Positions 61,675-64,000 of a stretch of DNA of 64,000 nucleotides are shown here, one piece after another. The stretch covers positions 248,001 to 312,000 of the forward strand of contig NZ_BLIN01000005.1 in assembly GCF_009811555.1 (NCBI RefSeq), given 5' to 3'. Each line of letters starts with the position of its first letter. Position 1 is the stretch's first letter. The position numbers and the translations under genes are program-made. The notes beneath the pieces are model-generated. The model was not told the DNA's origin, did no database searches, and worked only from the letters and a program-made list of their open reading frames with translations. This stretch comes from Streptomyces caniferus. GTDB lineage: Bacteria; Actinomycetota; Actinomycetes; Streptomycetales; Streptomycetaceae.

Positions 61675-62001
61675 CTCTCACGCGATATCACACACCCTGG
61701 ACCGCACAAGACGCGATCTACAACCTGTGCCAGGTGGGACCGTATGAGGCGAAAACCCGTCCGAGCCAAGCCGCAGTTCCACGGCCCACATCAATCAAGA
61801 TCCGGACCATCCCCGGGCCAACGACTCCTACGAGCTATCCATGGCTGGTATGTGCGCAGGTCAGCGATGCGTTGCCGAGGTACCACCAGCAGACGAAGAA
61901 CCTCCTGTGGGTGAAGCTCGCGGAGGAGCGCGGCTCGCTATCAGTTCCTTGCCGGAGCGCCCTGACCTGCACTAACGTCCTCCGGACCGATGCCACTTCC
62001 C
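61675..62001. other. Remnant DNA between the transposase fragment and the right repeat
   Basis: A plus-strand stretch encodes RYHQQTKNLLWVKLAEERGS within an otherwise unlikely frame, perhaps a relic of a coding region. No gene can be named. Confidence 0.35.
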
Positions 62002-62148
62002 TCAGAACTTCGCAGGGGCCAGGTTCGCAGAAGCACCATCAGGGCTGATCGTCGAGACCCAGGCGATGGGCCGCGGCACCACCACCGCGGTCAGGAGCTT
62101 GTAGAACTCGTTGCGGGACATGGCAGCGGGATCGAAGTCAGTGCGCAT
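62002..62148 (-). pseudogene. 5' fragment of a second flavin reductase gene (right repeat copy)
   Basis: It encodes MRTDFDPAAMSRNEFYKLLT through VVVPRPIAWVST and ends ISPDGASANLAPAKF at a stop. This is the N-terminal 48 residues of the flavin reductase at 56807, with the canonical ISPDG loop. The remainder is missing. It forms most of the right 210-bp repeat (62015-62225). Confidence 0.8.
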
Positions 62149-62358
62149 GGTGCTCAGTATCCAGGTGTGTGGCCGCGGACCGTACAGCGGATCCACGGCA
62201 CCACCAAACCCCTGAGTTCGGCGGACCGGGCCGTGCACGATTCGGCGGGGACCACGCCCGCACAGGGCACGACCGTGCCCCGCCCGAGCGGCCAGGCACC
62301 GGGCCGACCGGCGGCGGATCAGCGACTTCAACTGCGGCCAGGCGGGGAGGAGATGGCT

Positions 62359-62493
62359 ATGACCGCTCAGGTTGCCGGTAAGACCATCGAGCGGTACCCA
62401 GGCTCGAACAGGTGGTTACCGGCCCTCCAGGCCGTCGGCCGCCCGCTCGGCGGCCTCCTCCTCGGGGGCGCAGGGCGGGCGCGGCACCAGTGA
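62359..62493 (+). CDS. Possible small protein, 44 aa
   Basis: MTAQVAGKTIERYPGSNRWL continues to LLLGGAGRARHQ. GGAGG lies at a good distance before ATG 62359, and ATG 62353 is also in frame. The C-terminal half is Gly/Leu-rich. No family is known. Confidence 0.35.
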   Translation: MTAQVAGKTIERYPGSNRWLPALQAVGRPLGGLLLGGAGRARHQ

Positions 62494-62527
62494 TTGTCGC
62501 GCCCGCCCCGAGTAGGTACGTCGCCGT

Positions 62528-62965
62528 CTACGCGGCTGGAGTGAGTTCGGCCCGGCCGAACAGCAGGGCGTAGCCGGTGGGGAGTTGTTGGAGGATGCGG
62601 GTGATCAGGTCGGGGCCGGCGTAGGCGGCGACGGCGGAGAAGACGGAGCCGGTGTCCCAGCGGGTGGTGGCCAGGGAGGCGTCGGTGCGGGCGGCGAGGT
62701 CCTTGACGAAGGCCCAGCCGGTCAGCGGCTGGGGGGCGGGAATCTGCGCGGTCAGCACGCGGGCTGCTTGCGGGGGTAGGCAGCCGGCCAGGTCGACGCG
62801 TTCGTCGCCGGTCAGCTGGCGGCCCAGTCCGGCAAGAACCAGGCGGACGGCTTCGTCGGCTCTCTCGCGGGTGGGGTAGGCGCCCTCATAGCGGACCTTC
62901 TCCAGCATCTGCTCGTATGCCGTCCCGTACGGCCGCTGGGGCGGTGCGTGCCGGTTGGAGCTCAC
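62528..62965 (-). CDS. DUF2267 domain protein
   Basis: The 145-residue protein has the DUF2267 pattern: YEQMLEKVRYEGAYPTRERA, AVRLVLAGLGRQLTGDERV, DLAGCLPPQAARVL and a final QLPTGYALLFGRAEL. These small helical proteins often sit beside heat-shock or stress genes. The start is probably GTG 62965; ATG 63007 is further upstream. It is the third gene of the Hsp20 group. Confidence 0.8.
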   Translation of the reverse strand: MSSNRHAPPQRPYGTAYEQMLEKVRYEGAYPTRERADEAVRLVLAGLGRQLTGDERVDLAGCLPPQAARVLTAQIPAPQPLTGWAFVKDLAARTDASLATTRWDTGSVFSAVAAYAGPDLITRILQQLPTGYALLFGRAELTPAA

Positions 62966-63022
62966 GGGGGTGGTTGCCCTTTCTTGCTGTGGCCGGTGCG
63001 CGGGCACCGGCGTGCGGGATGG

Positions 63023-63418
63023 TCAGGTGGGCTGGGGGCGGCCGAAGAGCAGGTCGTAGCCAGCGGGGAGCTGGAGCAGGATCTGGCCGAGCAGGTCCTC
63101 TCCGGCGGCGTCGGTGACGGTGGACAGCACGGCGCTGACGTCCCAGGAGGCGGTCTGCTCGGTGGCGCCCTCGATCCACGCCGCGGTTGCGCGGACGAAC
63201 CGCTCCGGGGACAGCGGCTCGGCACTGGTCAGCGGGTTGAGCAGGATCAGGGCGTACGTCTCCGGCAGGCACGCCGCCAGCTGGGCACGGACGCCGCCGA
63301 CCAGGTGCGCTCCGAGGAGGGCGAGCACCACACGGGCCGCGCGCTCGACTTCCTCCAGAGTGTCGTACTCGCCGCGTTCCTTCACGTGGCCGAGGAACGC
63401 TTCGCGTCGCAGAGTCAT
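63023..63418 (-). CDS. DUF2267 domain protein
   Basis: The 131-residue protein resembles the preceding DUF2267 protein: FLGHVKERGEYDTLEEVERA, LALLGAHLVGGVRAQLAACL and QLPAGYDLLFGRPQP. The pair probably arose by duplication. It lies between the Hsp20 gene and the second copy, all on the minus strand. Confidence 0.85.
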   Translation of the reverse strand: MTLRREAFLGHVKERGEYDTLEEVERAARVVLALLGAHLVGGVRAQLAACLPETYALILLNPLTSAEPLSPERFVRATAAWIEGATEQTASWDVSAVLSTVTDAAGEDLLGQILLQLPAGYDLLFGRPQPT

Positions 63419-63515
63419 CTCAGCCGCCACCCCTTCTTCTTCGGACTGCCCAGGGGTGCGGAGGGCGGGGTGAGGGGAGGTCAGGTGCCCGCCCTGCGCA
63501 CCCGTCCGGCCGGTG

Positions 63516-63947
63516 TCAGCCGGAGATCTCCTTGTGGCCGGATCCGACGCCGATGGAGATCTTGCGGGGCTTGGCGCGCTCGGCGATCGGGATGCGCAGG
63601 GTGAGCACGCCTGCGTCGTAGTCGGCCTGGATGTGCTCGGTGTCGAGGGTGTCGGCGAGCACGATCTGGCGAGAGAAGATGCCCAGCGGCCGCTCGGACA
63701 GCTCCATCTGCACGTCGTCGGCCTTCGCCACCGGCCGCCGCTCGGCCTTGACGGTGAGCATGTTCCGCTCGACGTCGATGTCGATCGCGTCCGCAGGGAC
63801 GCCCGGAAGGTCGAAGGCCACCACATACTCGTCGCCCTGGCGGTAGGCGTCCATCGGCATCGCCGAGGGGCGGGACCAGGTACCCGGGCCCGTCAGCTGC
63901 TGCGCCAGCCGGTCCAGCTCACGGAAGGGGTCAGTGCGCATCAACAT
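63516..63947 (-). CDS. Hsp20/alpha-crystallin small heat-shock protein
   Basis: The 143-residue protein has the alpha-crystallin domain: [59 protein letters not shown] and [20 protein letters not shown]. Small heat-shock proteins hold unfolded proteins for refolding. ATG 63947 or ATG 63941 can start it after GGAGG. It leads a stress operon with two DUF2267 genes. Confidence 0.92.
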   Translation of the reverse strand: MLMRTDPFRELDRLAQQLTGPGTWSRPSAMPMDAYRQGDEYVVAFDLPGVPADAIDIDVERNMLTVKAERRPVAKADDVQMELSERPLGIFSRQIVLADTLDTEHIQADYDAGVLTLRIPIAERAKPRKISIGVGSGHKEISG

Positions 63948-63972
63948 CGTGAAAACACCTCCAGCAGGTTCA

Positions 63973-63985
63973 GGCAGTTACTGCC
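63973..63985. promoter_or_regulatory. Palindrome upstream of the Hsp20 gene
   Basis: GGCAGTTACTGCC is a perfect 13-base palindrome 25 bp upstream of the Hsp20 start. It does not match the HspR HAIR element, so it may bind another repressor. The window ends 15 bases further on. Confidence 0.4.
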
Positions 63986-64000
63986 AATGCGCCTCACTGA

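Overview
The window is high-GC actinobacterial DNA, almost certainly a Streptomyces chromosome. Third codon positions are overwhelmingly G or C, GTG starts and GGAGG-type ribosome sites are common, and the families seen (DUF4326, DUF6296, DUF2277, DUF3662, class F sortase, LAL and XRE-TPR regulators, Tat and Sec secreted enzymes) are typical of that genus. No rRNA, tRNA or CRISPR array was found. The annotation rests on reading translated proteins and motifs; no database search was possible.

Layout. 1-3.5 kb: small metabolic and regulatory genes (GlxA-type regulator facing a monooxygenase, DUF4326, DUF3662, GNAT, HIT). 3.5-10.9 kb: the most interesting block, a six-gene minus-strand operon with 4-bp stop/start overlaps at three of its five junctions. 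In transcription order it encodes a TIR protein, a STAND/AAA-like NTPase with a degenerate P-loop and helical C-terminus, an unrecognised 301-aa protein, a vWA-OmpA lipoprotein, a four-span membrane protein with a long acidic tail, and a small membrane protein. The TIR protein and the NTPase share an 18-residue motif (11 identities) outside their catalytic domains. An XRE-TPR regulator lies directly upstream. I read this as a candidate undescribed conflict or immunity system linking NAD-cleaving or signalling TIR activity to the membrane. This is inference.

11-27 kb: XRE regulator, FabV-type enoyl reductase, anti-sigma-like kinase, CPBP protease, NCS1 permease, Tat-exported beta-helix protein with a CebR-like box, GH15 trehalase/glucoamylase, HAD hydrolase, secreted protease, potassium channel. 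27-47 kb: F420-type nitroreductase, LuxR-family LAL regulator, secreted intradiol dioxygenase and beta-propeller, amidotransferase, LysR, a HemC paralogue, MHS-family transporter, class F sortase with a likely substrate, Mut7-C RNase, a GNAT-AAA+ fusion, and a GH19 chitinase with a DasR-type site.

47-57 kb: an IS481-family element inserted at CTAG exactly on the stop codon of a frameshifted GNAT gene, small conserved proteins, a PQQ sugar dehydrogenase, and an alkylation-repair run (ogt, unknown, alkB, DUF2277). 57.3-62.2 kb: a scarred island bracketed by a 210-bp direct repeat that includes the 5' part of a flavin reductase gene. It holds a serine recombinase fragment, a SchA/CurD-like fragment, a lower-GC membrane protein, an eight-unit YVTN propeller protein and an IS256 remnant. 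62.5-64 kb: Hsp20 with two DUF2267 proteins, probably a stress operon.
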